From: Gammaproteobacteria bacterium
Lineage (GTDB): Bacteria > Pseudomonadota > Gammaproteobacteria > Steroidobacterales > Rariloculaceae
Assembly: GCA_022826245.1 (NCBI GenBank)
Contig: JAJDVG010000045.1
Location: 1 to 46,260 of the forward strand
Direction: 5' to 3'
DNA: 46,260 nucleotides
Under the pieces are notes generated by a model. The model had not been told where the DNA came from. It did no database searches and worked only from the letters and a program-made list of their open reading frames with translations. The translations under genes were made by a program, and so were the position numbers. Of the stretch, positions 7,461 to 15,419 are shown one piece after another; the first letter of the stretch is position 1, and every line of letters begins with the position of its first letter.

Positions 7461-9938
7461 ATGCCAATGCTCGTTCATTTCCTGACAGTTGCCGGGCGCT
7501 CGTTCCTCGCCCGGAAGCTACATACGATCGTCAACGTGTTGGGTCTCGCCCTGGGGTTTACCTGCTTCATGGGCGCCTACGTCTTCGTGCACTACGTGCG
7601 TAACGCCGATCAACACTTCTCGAATGCGGATCGCATACATGTCGTATTTCAGAGGAGCAGTGTCGAGGCCCTCGCGCTGGACGACGTTCAAGTGGCCGGC
7701 AGAAGCTCATCGCGTCTGGCGGAACAACTTCGGATCGATCTACCGGAACTCGAAGCCGTCGCGCGAGCGACCACGACGCGCGAATTGGTGGTATCGAACG
7801 GCGACAACAGATCGTTCCGAAGGGTCCAGTACGCGGAACCGTCATTCCTTGAGATCTTCGGTTTCGATTTTCTCTACGGTTCCAACGAGTCTGCTGCCGA
7901 ACACGTCCGAAGCGCGATTCTGACTCAACAGGCCGCCCTGGCGATGTTTGAGAGACCGGATGTGGTCGGGGAATCGATCGAACTATCGGACGGTGAGTCG
8001 ATAGAGATTTCCGGAGTCATATCGGCCATTCCGACACCGTCGCACCTGGGTGAATCCATATTTTCCTCGGGATTCGAGGTGTTGGTGACGTCGGCGGTCC
8101 CGGAGGACATGATCAGTTCAGCGGAGACATCCTTCGGTGAGCAGTGGGAATGGTTGTTTCCCAGCGTAAGTACCTACGTCATGCTGCCTGCAGATCGACG
8201 ATTGAGCATCGAAGGATTCAACCAATATCTGGCGGAGCTGGGTAGCCGACAGGTTGACCCGGCAGCCGGACGCATTGAGTTGGACGCGCGCCCGGTATCG
8301 CGCGTTGTCGCGGAAGATGTCGACGAACTGTTTTGGAACGACTATCCGATTTCAGTCACCGGGCTGATCCTGCTGTTGGGTGCCACAGTGCTCGCGATCG
8401 CGAGCGTCAACTTCGTCAATCTTGCGACCGCCGCCGTGACACAGAGAACGCGCGAGGTAGCTGTTCGGAAGATCGTTGGCGCGTCGAGAATGCAGGTCGT
8501 CCTGCAATATCTCGTTGAAGCTGCCCTGACCGCCGCGTTCGCGTTGTGCCTGGCACTCGTTGCCTTGTGCTTGGCGCTTCCGGCAATCAATTCAGCAACA
8601 CAGAGTGAACTCTCGATACCGTGGTCCATCGAATTCGCGTGGTTGTTGATCGGTTTCGTTGTTGCCTGCGGTCTGTTGGTCGGAATATATCCGGCTCTGC
8701 TGCTCGGTCGAATGCGTCCTACTCAGGCGCTGAGAGCGTCTGGGGGTGGGTCGGGCTCGCACATATTCAGATCTCTCTTGATTACGGCACAATTTACTGC
8801 GGCCAGTTTCCTGGTGATCTTCATGCTCGTCGTCCAGCAGCAGAACGCCGAGCTTCGCGAAGCGGGATTGCACTTTGTCGACGACCCGTTCGTTGTACTC
8901 GAGGATACGCCGGACGACGTAGGCGTGGACGCGGAGACTCTGCGCTCGGCGCTCCTCCAATCTCCCGCGATACTGGACGTCACCGGCGCAGATTCGTTGC
9001 CATGGGAAGCGATGGTAGGCGGCACGTCCTACAGCCGATCTCCGGATACTGCCGTCGAAGCTGTCTTCAGCCAACAACGTCGTGTCACCTTCGACTATTT
9101 CGACGTGCTTGGTCTGCGCCTCCTGGCGGGCATGCCGTTTACGGTACAACGGCAAGCCCTGCTGGATGACGACCCTGATTCCTTTGAGGGCCGACGACAG
9201 GTTGTACTTGATCCGGCAGCAGTGGAGCAGTTTGGTTGGTCCGACCCGTCCGATGCAGTGGGGCAGGTGATCTACTCACCCGCAGGCTTGGCTGCCGAAT
9301 CCCGCGTGCCGGTGGACGTCATCGGCGTGGTCGGACGCCCGCCATTCGAATTCCTGGGATGGGGCTTCGAGGCGTTCGCGTACGAAATGGTGCCAAGCAA
9401 CGGAGCCTACCCGATTATCCGGATCGCCTCGAACGCTGTCGGACCTGCGTTGTCGCATATCGATAGCGTGTGGCAACAACTCGTGCCGCACTCACCGATC
9501 CGGCGCGAATTTGTCGATGTGAGATTCCAGTCGGTGTACGGGTTTTTCGAAACCATCAATCGCGGTCTTGTTGCCGTGGCGGGGCTGGGGCTCGGTGTTG
9601 CGGCGATGGGGTTGTTCGGAATCGCGGCCTTCGTTACCGGGCGTCGGCGGTCGGAAATCGGAATCCGAAAGACGATGGGTGCTTCTGCGACTCGAATAGC
9701 CGTCGAGTTGCTCCGCGACTTCTCCAAACCGGTGATCGTCGCGACCATCCTTGCCTGGCCCTTGGGCTTCATGGCGGCGACGGCCTACCTCAGTACATTC
9801 GTACAACGTGCCGAGCTTGGGCCTGAACCGTTCCTGGCGAGCCTCGGGCTGACAATTCTCGTTGCGTTGCTTGCGGTGGCCAGTCAGGTAATCACTGCGG
9901 CGAAAACCCAGCCCGCGCGAGTTCTAAGGCACGAGTAG
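7461..9938 (+). CDS. FtsX/MacB-type ABC permease, second of a tandem pair
   Basis: An 825-residue paralogue of the preceding permease with the same order of parts: N-terminal helix (VNVLGLALGFTCFMGAYVFV), periplasmic domain, first FtsX domain with TREVAVRKIVGASRMQV near 330-345, second periplasmic domain, and a final FtsX domain with SEIGIRKTMGASATRIAV near 731. ATG 7461 follows GGAGTGGAG; ATG 7467 is also possible. The 198-bp gap after the first permease contains no recognised gene or clear promoter. Both copies keep full length and all the signature motifs, so neither looks decayed, and they probably form a heterodimer or serve two substrates with the single ATPase upstream. Confidence 0.88.
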   Translation: MPMLVHFLTVAGRSFLARKLHTIVNVLGLALGFTCFMGAYVFVHYVRNADQHFSNADRIHVVFQRSSVEALALDDVQVAGRSSSRLAEQLRIDLPELEAVARATTTRELVVSNGDNRSFRRVQYAEPSFLEIFGFDFLYGSNESAAEHVRSAILTQQAALAMFERPDVVGESIELSDGESIEISGVISAIPTPSHLGESIFSSGFEVLVTSAVPEDMISSAETSFGEQWEWLFPSVSTYVMLPADRRLSIEGFNQYLAELGSRQVDPAAGRIELDARPVSRVVAEDVDELFWNDYPISVTGLILLLGATVLAIASVNFVNLATAAVTQRTREVAVRKIVGASRMQVVLQYLVEAALTAAFALCLALVALCLALPAINSATQSELSIPWSIEFAWLLIGFVVACGLLVGIYPALLLGRMRPTQALRASGGGSGSHIFRSLLITAQFTAASFLVIFMLVVQQQNAELREAGLHFVDDPFVVLEDTPDDVGVDAETLRSALLQSPAILDVTGADSLPWEAMVGGTSYSRSPDTAVEAVFSQQRRVTFDYFDVLGLRLLAGMPFTVQRQALLDDDPDSFEGRRQVVLDPAAVEQFGWSDPSDAVGQVIYSPAGLAAESRVPVDVIGVVGRPPFEFLGWGFEAFAYEMVPSNGAYPIIRIASNAVGPALSHIDSVWQQLVPHSPIRREFVDVRFQSVYGFFETINRGLVAVAGLGLGVAAMGLFGIAAFVTGRRRSEIGIRKTMGASATRIAVELLRDFSKPVIVATILAWPLGFMAATAYLSTFVQRAELGPEPFLASLGLTILVALLAVASQVITAAKTQPARVLRHE

Positions 9939-9947
9939 AACGTCTCC

Positions 9948-10823
9948 TCACTGTCGGCTTCCATCAAACAGCCACAACATCGCAAGCCGATAGCTGTTTG
10001 GGCTGTCGGCGGAGTGGGTACCGCCTTCGATTGTCACAGCATTCAGTGCCCAGGGAGCGTCATCGCGTCCTTGCCATTCCTGAAACCACGCAAGCGCTGC
10101 CTCGCGAAGTTCGGGCAAGTCTCGTGAACCGCTCGTTACCACCAGGCCCAGGTCGTCCCGAGTGGCGGATGCGGGCGGTGCGAAGAATCGATCCCGCCCA
10201 GGCTCAAAGGCTGGATTGCTCGCGATACGGCCCCAAATCAGATCCGGGTCGGTGAAGGCGGAGTAGAGCACCATGTATCCACCCCTGCTTTGGCCGAACA
10301 GAACTCGACGGGACGAATCGGCGCGGTACCGCGATTCGACCTCGGGAAGAAGCTCCGACTTCAGGAATTCGTGGAACGCCGGCGCGCCGCCCTGGCCAGG
10401 ACCGGCGTCGGGCGCGGGCGCCGAGAAATCGAAACCACGCATGTTCGTTTCAGGATCGAACGAACCGTAGGCGATACCCACAACAATGGTTTCGGGCAGG
10501 CCGTCGTCGTACGTGAGGAACAAGTGGTTGGCGGCCAGTATCGGGAACAGCGAATCTCCATCGAGCAGGTACACGATTGGATACCGTTCGCTGGAACCCT
10601 CATCGTAACCTTCAGGCAAGCGAACGTAGATGTGGAACGGTCGCCCAACGCTGCGAGACTCGAACTGGAAATAGTCGCCGCTGAGCGCCGGGAGATGGTC
10701 AAGCGGACGCAAGGCTTCCGAAGGCCGTGGCGTCACTTGTGCGTTGGCGTGAAAGGCGACCAGGAAAGCGCCAGCGATCAGGATTCTCAACGGGGCCATC
10801 TGTCTTGACGAACTACGTTTCAC
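9948..10823 (-). CDS. secreted alpha/beta-hydrolase, esterase D/Fes-like family
   Basis: A 291-residue putative esterase (PF00756-like). A signal peptide covers about residues 10-28 (APLRILIAGAFLVAFHANA). The nucleophile elbow is GQSRGG with Ser179; the pattern RPFHIYVRLPEGYD, YPIVYLLDGDSLFP and a late His (EGGTHSADSP) complete the fold and probable catalytic triad with an acidic residue in VVTSGSRDLPE. Relatives hydrolyse acyl esters, siderophore esters or carbohydrate esters, so the substrate is open. A GTG start at 10823 is taken; ATG 10799 would also leave an intact signal peptide. It is convergent with the second permease, only 9 bp apart, so it is not part of that operon. Confidence 0.83.
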   Translation of the reverse strand: MKRSSSRQMAPLRILIAGAFLVAFHANAQVTPRPSEALRPLDHLPALSGDYFQFESRSVGRPFHIYVRLPEGYDEGSSERYPIVYLLDGDSLFPILAANHLFLTYDDGLPETIVVGIAYGSFDPETNMRGFDFSAPAPDAGPGQGGAPAFHEFLKSELLPEVESRYRADSSRRVLFGQSRGGYMVLYSAFTDPDLIWGRIASNPAFEPGRDRFFAPPASATRDDLGLVVTSGSRDLPELREAALAWFQEWQGRDDAPWALNAVTIEGGTHSADSPNSYRLAMLWLFDGSRQ

Positions 10824-10919
10824 GCCATTCTACGTCTTCATTCGCCCTCGATCTGCCGCCTATAGCGAACCAGCGAAAAGATCGCTCCTTTGGGTTTCGA
10901 GCGGGTCAGACGGTATGGG

Positions 10920-10970
10920 GAACTTCTCGAGTGGCTCGGTGCGGATCGGGACGGCGCCGACGCGCATTAG
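10920..10970 (+). pseudogene. relic of an Rpn-type nuclease gene, last 16 codons plus stop
   Basis: The frame reads ELLEWLGADRDGADAH then TAG, against ELLEWLDADSDGADAH then TGA at the end of the Rpn gene at 459-509. By eye, 41 of the last 48 bases agree. Similarity stops abruptly at 10920: the preceding bases do not resemble Rpn. It sits in the otherwise empty 406-bp gap between the esterase start and the ATP-grasp start. No start codon, ribosome-binding site or further Rpn sequence is seen, so this is a deletion remnant or a captured fragment. Confidence 0.75.
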
Positions 10971-11229
10971 TTGGCCGATCCGTGTCTGACAGTCGTGCTT
11001 GACGTCGGTCGTACTCGCGCATAGGATGCGCCTCCCATGAACCAAGCCCACGCCAATCAGCACATTATGTTTTTCGTCATGCTCCGGCATGGCGTGTGTG
11101 GCGAGGTTCGTCCCATCGGTTGCCGCCCGGCAATCTAGTCCACCCAACAGACTGACGGACCTCCCCGCTCTCCGGGGAACCGTTCATGTATGGGCCTCGG
11201 AAGCGGAAAGTCCGCACGAGGAATCCATT

Positions 11230-12681
11230 GTGAACGTCAGCGCGTCGCCCTTCGCCCACGAGGCAACCGACTACTACACGCGTTTGTTGCGGCCGGTATT
11301 CGCCGGCCGGAAGTTCCTGCTCACAGGACGCATCGCCGTACTATTGGGAAATCTGAGCAGAATGCTTACAGGTCTCGGCGCCGACCGCCCGTTCCTCCTC
11401 GCTGGCTACGAAGGCACCGGTTCGATCCCAGGGCCCGAAGACGGCGAACTGCGGCTGCTCGGCGTCGAAGGCACGGATATCCTTGCGGAAGAGCGCGACT
11501 ACCAGCGTACGCTCGACAAGCTCTCACCGGAGCTGAAACGTGACATAGACTCCTGGGACCCCGACGGTACGGCGAGATGTATCCATACCAGTGCCCTCGC
11601 GGTATCTCGTCCCGTGGCAGATCGGCAATCCTACGGTGCGCGGCCGGCCGCCTGGGCGGAGCTCGAAGACAAGGTTCGGATCGACACTTTTTGGGATGCG
11701 GTGGGAGTGCGTCGCGCGCCATCGCGCATCGTCGCAGCCGATTACGGGGTCGTCAGGGCCGCAGCCGACGCATTGAGTTCGAGTAACGGCACCGTGTGGG
11801 CCGCCGACGCTCGGGAAGGCCTGAACGGTGGCGGACTCGGCCTGCGTTGGGTGCGCCCGGGCGACGATGGCCGGGACTCTTTCGCCTTCCTGTCGGGCAT
11901 CGCGAACCGCGTGCGTGTAATGCCGTTCATTGAAGGCATACCCGTGAGCATCCACGGCATCGTGTTTCCGCAGACCGTGGCTGTGTTCCGTCCCGTCGAG
12001 ATGATCGTGTTGCGGCCCTCCACCGGCGACCGCCTGTTCTACGCCGGTTTCGCAACGGCATTCGATCCGCATCCGGACGACCGCGAAGCGATGCGGCGAC
12101 TGGCCTACCGGGTCGGTTCGGCACTCCGCGAAACCGTGGGCTACCGCGGACCGTTCGGAATCGACGGGGTTCTCGCCAAGGACGGTTTCCTGCCCACGGA
12201 GATGAACACACGGGCCGGTGCCTTGCTCGGACCGTTGGCAAACGGCTCACCCGAATTGCCGCTCGAACCGCTTTGCCTTGCGATCGCCGAGGGCGAGCGA
12301 CTCGACTACCGGCCCGACCTCCTGGAACGGGCCATCGTCGAGTCCGCGGACAAGCATCGCACCTGCGCCGGGTGGTCCGTCACGCGCACCAGGATTGTCG
12401 ACGACGGCAGCTTCAATGTGGTCAGGGACGGCGACAACTACCGCGAAGCCCGAGCCGGTGAAGAGCCCCATGGCGCATTTCGGTTCGGCCCGACGCCGGC
12501 GGGTGGATTCGTACGGTTCAGCTTGCAGAAGGAGAGAGTGGAGCCGGGACCGTCTGCCGCTCCTGAGGTGGTTCGCGCGTTCCGGATTGCGGATCGAGTC
12601 CTGGGGACAGATTTCGGCGACCTCGAAACGGCGGCGATTGCGCGACCGCTTGAGGGTCGGCACTCGATCGCAAGCCCGTGA
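11230..12681 (+). CDS. ATP-grasp domain protein, substrate unknown
   Basis: A 483-residue protein whose C-terminal half carries the ATP-grasp hallmark FGIDGVLAKDGFLPTEMNTR (about residues 310-329), where the acidic and Asn residues bind Mg-ATP; ATP-grasp enzymes join a carboxylate to an amine or thiol through an acyl phosphate. An upstream segment (NGTVWAADAREGLNGGGLGLRW) could be the flexible lid. The first 120 residues match nothing recognised. GTG 11230 is preferred because GAGGAA lies about eight bases upstream; the frame is open back to ATG 11089. A methyltransferase gene follows by 114 bp, which hints at modification of a common small molecule or peptide, but no precursor peptide was found. 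Confidence 0.65.
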   Translation: MNVSASPFAHEATDYYTRLLRPVFAGRKFLLTGRIAVLLGNLSRMLTGLGADRPFLLAGYEGTGSIPGPEDGELRLLGVEGTDILAEERDYQRTLDKLSPELKRDIDSWDPDGTARCIHTSALAVSRPVADRQSYGARPAAWAELEDKVRIDTFWDAVGVRRAPSRIVAADYGVVRAAADALSSSNGTVWAADAREGLNGGGLGLRWVRPGDDGRDSFAFLSGIANRVRVMPFIEGIPVSIHGIVFPQTVAVFRPVEMIVLRPSTGDRLFYAGFATAFDPHPDDREAMRRLAYRVGSALRETVGYRGPFGIDGVLAKDGFLPTEMNTRAGALLGPLANGSPELPLEPLCLAIAEGERLDYRPDLLERAIVESADKHRTCAGWSVTRTRIVDDGSFNVVRDGDNYREARAGEEPHGAFRFGPTPAGGFVRFSLQKERVEPGPSAAPEVVRAFRIADRVLGTDFGDLETAAIARPLEGRHSIASP

Positions 12682-12795
12682 AACTGCCACTGACAACCCG
12701 TATGTATGTCTTGCGTCGATGATCGGCGAGACAATGGTGCAGCGTAACAACCCGTGAACGAACACGGACGACAAACCAACCTCCCACGAGACACG

Positions 12796-13593
12796 ATGAA
12801 CCACGAGAAAGGAGAGGCGCAGCAACGCTGGCGATCAGCGCAATATGCGCGCTACACAGGCGTTGTCGCCGATCTGGCTACGGACCTGATCGATCTGTTG
12901 GACCCGCAACCTGGGCAGAAGGTGCTGGACGTTGGCTGCGGCGACGGAGCGTTCAGCAACCGCATTCGCGCCCGAGGCGCCGAGGTCGTCGGCATAGACC
13001 CGGCACCAGATCTGGTTCGTAGCGCCAGACTGCGGGGAATCGAAGCCCACGTGTGCGCAGCGCAGGATTTCACGCAGCAGAATGTCTTCGACAAGGCGGT
13101 CAGCAACGCAGTTTTCCACTGGATTCCTGCTCCGCGGCCGGCTCTGGCGGCCGTCTTCCGGGCACTGCGTCCGGGCGGTCGGTTTGTCGGTGAACTGGGC
13201 GGCGAGGGCAATATCGCCTCTGTCATACGGATTCTCGTACCGCTCCTGGCGGCCAGGGGCATCGAATTTGCGGCACGCAATCCCTGGAACTTTCCGAGCG
13301 CGGAGTCGTGGAAGGCCGAACTCGAGGCGACCGGGTTTGAGATTGAAGCCGTCGAACTGTTCGAGCGACCGACTCCCCTTCCCACCTCCTTTGGCGACTG
13401 GATTGACACGTTCGCCAACGTGTTGCTTGCGGGACTCGATGCCTCCGCGCGATCAGAACTAGAGCAGGAAGCAGAAGCCGCCGGGGAGCAAATACTTCGA
13501 CAACCTGACGGTACCTGGGTGCTCGATTACGTCCGTCTCCGGTTTGTTGCGATCAAGCCCCGAACGTCACAACAGAACATCGGAGAGAGCTAA
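12796..13593 (+). CDS. class I SAM-dependent methyltransferase
   Basis: A 265-residue methyltransferase. Motif I is VLDVGCGDGAF near residues 42-52, followed by the acidic motif II end VVGIDPAPDLV, motif III-like FDKAVSNAVFHWI, and LRPGGRFVGELGG. The VFHWI stretch is typical of trans-aconitate/UbiE-like small-molecule methyltransferases (Methyltransf_11 or 25). It starts at ATG 12796 with GAG upstream; GTG 12754 is the alternative. It lies 114 bp after the ATP-grasp gene on the same strand and 24 bp before a strong promoter for the next gene. The substrate cannot be told from sequence. Confidence 0.85.
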   Translation: MNHEKGEAQQRWRSAQYARYTGVVADLATDLIDLLDPQPGQKVLDVGCGDGAFSNRIRARGAEVVGIDPAPDLVRSARLRGIEAHVCAAQDFTQQNVFDKAVSNAVFHWIPAPRPALAAVFRALRPGGRFVGELGGEGNIASVIRILVPLLAARGIEFAARNPWNFPSAESWKAELEATGFEIEAVELFERPTPLPTSFGDWIDTFANVLLAGLDASARSELEQEAEAAGEQILRQPDGTWVLDYVRLRFVAIKPRTSQQNIGES

Positions 13594-13617
13594 AGATGGA
13601 AGACGAGCGCTTACAAG

Positions 13618-13646
13618 TTGACATACCTTGAACATAGGGGTATACA
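13618..13646 (+). promoter_or_regulatory. near-consensus sigma-70 promoter
   Basis: TTGACA at 13618-13623, a 17-base spacer, and TATACA at 13641-13646: a perfect -35 and a five-of-six -10 at optimal spacing. It drives the TPR gene, whose AGGAG (13683-13687) and GTG (13694) follow at the right distance. It also argues against any start codon as far upstream as 13628. Confidence 0.8.
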
Positions 13647-13693
13647 AGGGATCAGGACTCAGGATCAAGTCGACTGAACACGAGGAGCGTCGC

Positions 13694-14368
13694 GTGGGCG
13701 CCAAGCACTTTCTTGCGTTGCTCGCCGTCGCGGCAACGGTAACGATCACGGTCCTGGCCCCCGAGGCGTACGCGCAACGGACAGGACAGCAGAATCAGGA
13801 AAGTCAGGCGAATCAGCCTGCGCGCAGGATTCCGGCCATGCGCGAGCGCGTTTACCGGCGTCTGGTCGAAGCCCAGGAATGTTTCGAGGCCGAGGACATG
13901 GAATGCTCGATCGACTTGCTCGATCAGGTCCGCGAGATGGACGATCTCAACAGCTATGAACTCGGCCAGATGTGGAACTTCTACGCGTTCATCTACTTCA
14001 CCCAGGACAACTTCGGGGAAGCGACCCGGGCGTACGAGAATATCCTGCAGCAGGCGGAGATCCCGATCGGCTTCGAGACAACGACGATGTACTCGCTGGT
14101 GATGCTCTACGTCCAGCAGGAGCGGTACCAGGAAGGTCTCGACATGCTCGAACGCTGGTTTGCCATGTCGGATGCCCCGTCATCTGATCCCTACATTCTC
14201 AAGGCGCAGATTCACTCTGAGCTCGAACAGTTCGCCGAGGGTATCGAGTCGGTGCTGACGGCCCTCGAGATCGCGGCGGAGCAGGGCAGGGACCCACGGG
14301 AAAGCTGGTATCGGCTTCGGAACATGTTCCAAGGACGACCAACGATCTCGACATCGTCGCAACTTTGA
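13694..14368 (+). CDS. exported TPR protein like those of TonB systems, probably frameshifted at the 3' end
   Basis: A 224-residue product as it reads. A signal peptide ends near residue 27 (VLAPEAYA, then QR). After a Gln-rich linker come helical TPR-like repeats: AMRERVYRRLVEAQECFEAE, SYELGQMWNFYAFIYFTQD and TTMYSLVMLYVQQERYQEGL. The wording strongly recalls the periplasmic TPR proteins found beside ExbB/ExbD/TonB genes in Gammaproteobacteria, which are usually longer. GTG 13694 is chosen for its AGGAG and signal peptide. The last residues after NMF (QGRPTISTSSQL) do not look like this family, while another frame continues the repeat to 14430. No exbBD-tonB genes are nearby. Confidence 0.75.
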   Translation: MGAKHFLALLAVAATVTITVLAPEAYAQRTGQQNQESQANQPARRIPAMRERVYRRLVEAQECFEAEDMECSIDLLDQVREMDDLNSYELGQMWNFYAFIYFTQDNFGEATRAYENILQQAEIPIGFETTTMYSLVMLYVQQERYQEGLDMLERWFAMSDAPSSDPYILKAQIHSELEQFAEGIESVLTALEIAAEQGRDPRESWYRLRNMFQGRPTISTSSQL

Positions 14369-14430
14369 TCGACCAGGAAAACGAACAGGCATTGCCGGCA
14401 CTCGTGACCGGTCCACGGCTGATCGGCTAA
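14332..14430 (+). other. probable out-of-frame continuation of the TPR gene
   Basis: Shifting frame at about 14330 replaces the odd tail by TTNDLDIVATLIDQENEQ followed by ALPALVTGPRLIG and a TAA at 14428-14430. This resembles the next TPR-like helix expected after WYRLRNMF and would give a product of about 245 residues. Either the gene carries a one- or two-base indel or the sequence has an error. The stretch would otherwise be unexplained. Confidence 0.6.
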
Positions 14431-14484
14431 AGCGTAACAGATACTCGGCGGAGCAGATAGCACCGCGAATCTTGCCGCAGACCG

Positions 14485-14853
14485 CTAGCGTTCCAGCATC
14501 CGTATCGCCCCCGGCGCGGCAACCGCCAGCAGCCCCAGGATCAGGATTTCCCGATTCTGAGCCAGCCAGGCCGGGTCGTTCCAGCTCGTGGCCACCGCAA
14601 CCAGGCCCTCGGAAAGCAGGATGGGCAGTCCGGATATCAGGACTGCCAGCTCCGAAAGCGGGCCGAGCGCCAGCGCGCCTCCGACGACCACGGCCGCGCC
14701 GAGTACTGCACGCCGTACCCACCGGCGTCGCCTGATGCGCCGCGCTACGAGCGTGCTGAAACCCTTGTCCTCCAATGGCGGCGTGAGCGCCTCGAAGTGT
14801 TCCAAGAGCCGGCTTTCTTCGTCACGGGTTAGGGGTTTGTCGAGTCTATCCAC
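14485..14853 (-). CDS. small membrane protein coupled to the sigma factor, candidate anti-sigma factor
   Basis: A 122-residue protein: about 45 charged N-terminal residues (VDRLDKPLTRDEESRLLEHFEAL), an Arg-rich stretch, then two or three hydrophobic helices from about residue 48 on (AVLGAAVVVGGALALGPL, ELAVLISGLPILLSEGLVAV and EILILGLLAVAAPGAI). Its GTG at 14853 overlaps the end of the sigma gene (stop at 14846) by eight bases, and the ribosome site GGGGAG lies inside the sigma gene, so the two are translationally coupled. That order and topology are typical of membrane anti-sigma factors, which hold the sigma factor until a signal arrives. No recognised anti-sigma domain such as zinc-finger HXXXCXXC is present. 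Confidence 0.65.
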   Translation of the reverse strand: MDRLDKPLTRDEESRLLEHFEALTPPLEDKGFSTLVARRIRRRRWVRRAVLGAAVVVGGALALGPLSELAVLISGLPILLSEGLVAVATSWNDPAWLAQNREILILGLLAVAAPGAIRMLER

Positions 14854-15397
14854 GAGCACCGCTCCCCAGATCAAATCGTTCTCGAATCCGCGCCGCTCCC
14901 CTGCGAATGTGGGATTTCACCGTACCCAGCGGCATGTCGGTGAGTTCCGTGATCTCCCGGTGACTCATGCCGTAAGCGTAGCAAAGGACCATGGTCACGC
15001 GTTCGTCCTCACTCAACACCGCCAGCATCCTGGGCAGGTCGGCCACTTCGGCATCGCGGCTCGGGGTGACATGGCTGTCGGTAGCCAGTTGTTCCTGGCC
15101 CAGGGCATCCGCCAGCCGTGACTCTCTACCCTGCCGACGGCTTGACTGGAGAAACATGTTGTAGGCGATCTTCATTATCCAGGCCTTGAACTTCTTGCCG
15201 TCGCTGATCGTATGCAGCCGTTCCCATGCGCGAATAAAGGTCTCCTGCGCCAGCTCGTCCGCCCGTGATGGGTCGCCGGTGAGATGGCGGAGCCAGTTGC
15301 GCACATCGGACTGATACCGGCGGATCAATTCGTCGTAGTCCGCGGGATTACCGGTGGCGATGGCACGAGCAACGAGTTCCTCGTCGCGGTTCTCCAC
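14846..15397 (-). CDS. ECF-type RNA polymerase sigma factor
   Basis: A 183-residue ECF sigma factor. Region 2 runs from about residue 20 (YDELIRRYQSDVRNWL, then DELAQETFIRAWERL and AWIMKIAYNMFLQSSRR). Region 4 lies in the C-terminal part: LPRMLAVLSEDERVTMVLCYAYGMSHREITELTDMPLGTVKSHI with a helix-turn-helix. The GTG at 15397 is chosen: it sits 22 bp after the DUF6249 stop and the family N-terminus begins there, whereas the frame open to 15553 overlaps that gene. It redirects RNA polymerase to promoters with GGAAC-like -35 elements; one candidate lies at 16132-16159. The partner anti-sigma is probably the overlapping downstream gene. Confidence 0.92.
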   Translation of the reverse strand: MENRDEELVARAIATGNPADYDELIRRYQSDVRNWLRHLTGDPSRADELAQETFIRAWERLHTISDGKKFKAWIMKIAYNMFLQSSRRQGRESRLADALGQEQLATDSHVTPSRDAEVADLPRMLAVLSEDERVTMVLCYAYGMSHREITELTDMPLGTVKSHIRRGAARIRERFDLGSGARG

Positions 15398-15419
15398 GGT
15401 CGCGCGACCCCTGGGCGTT

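Noticed and set aside
13628..13693. Earlier start of the TPR gene at 13628
   Set aside because: It falls inside the -35/-10 promoter, whereas GTG 13694 has AGGAG and a signal peptide.
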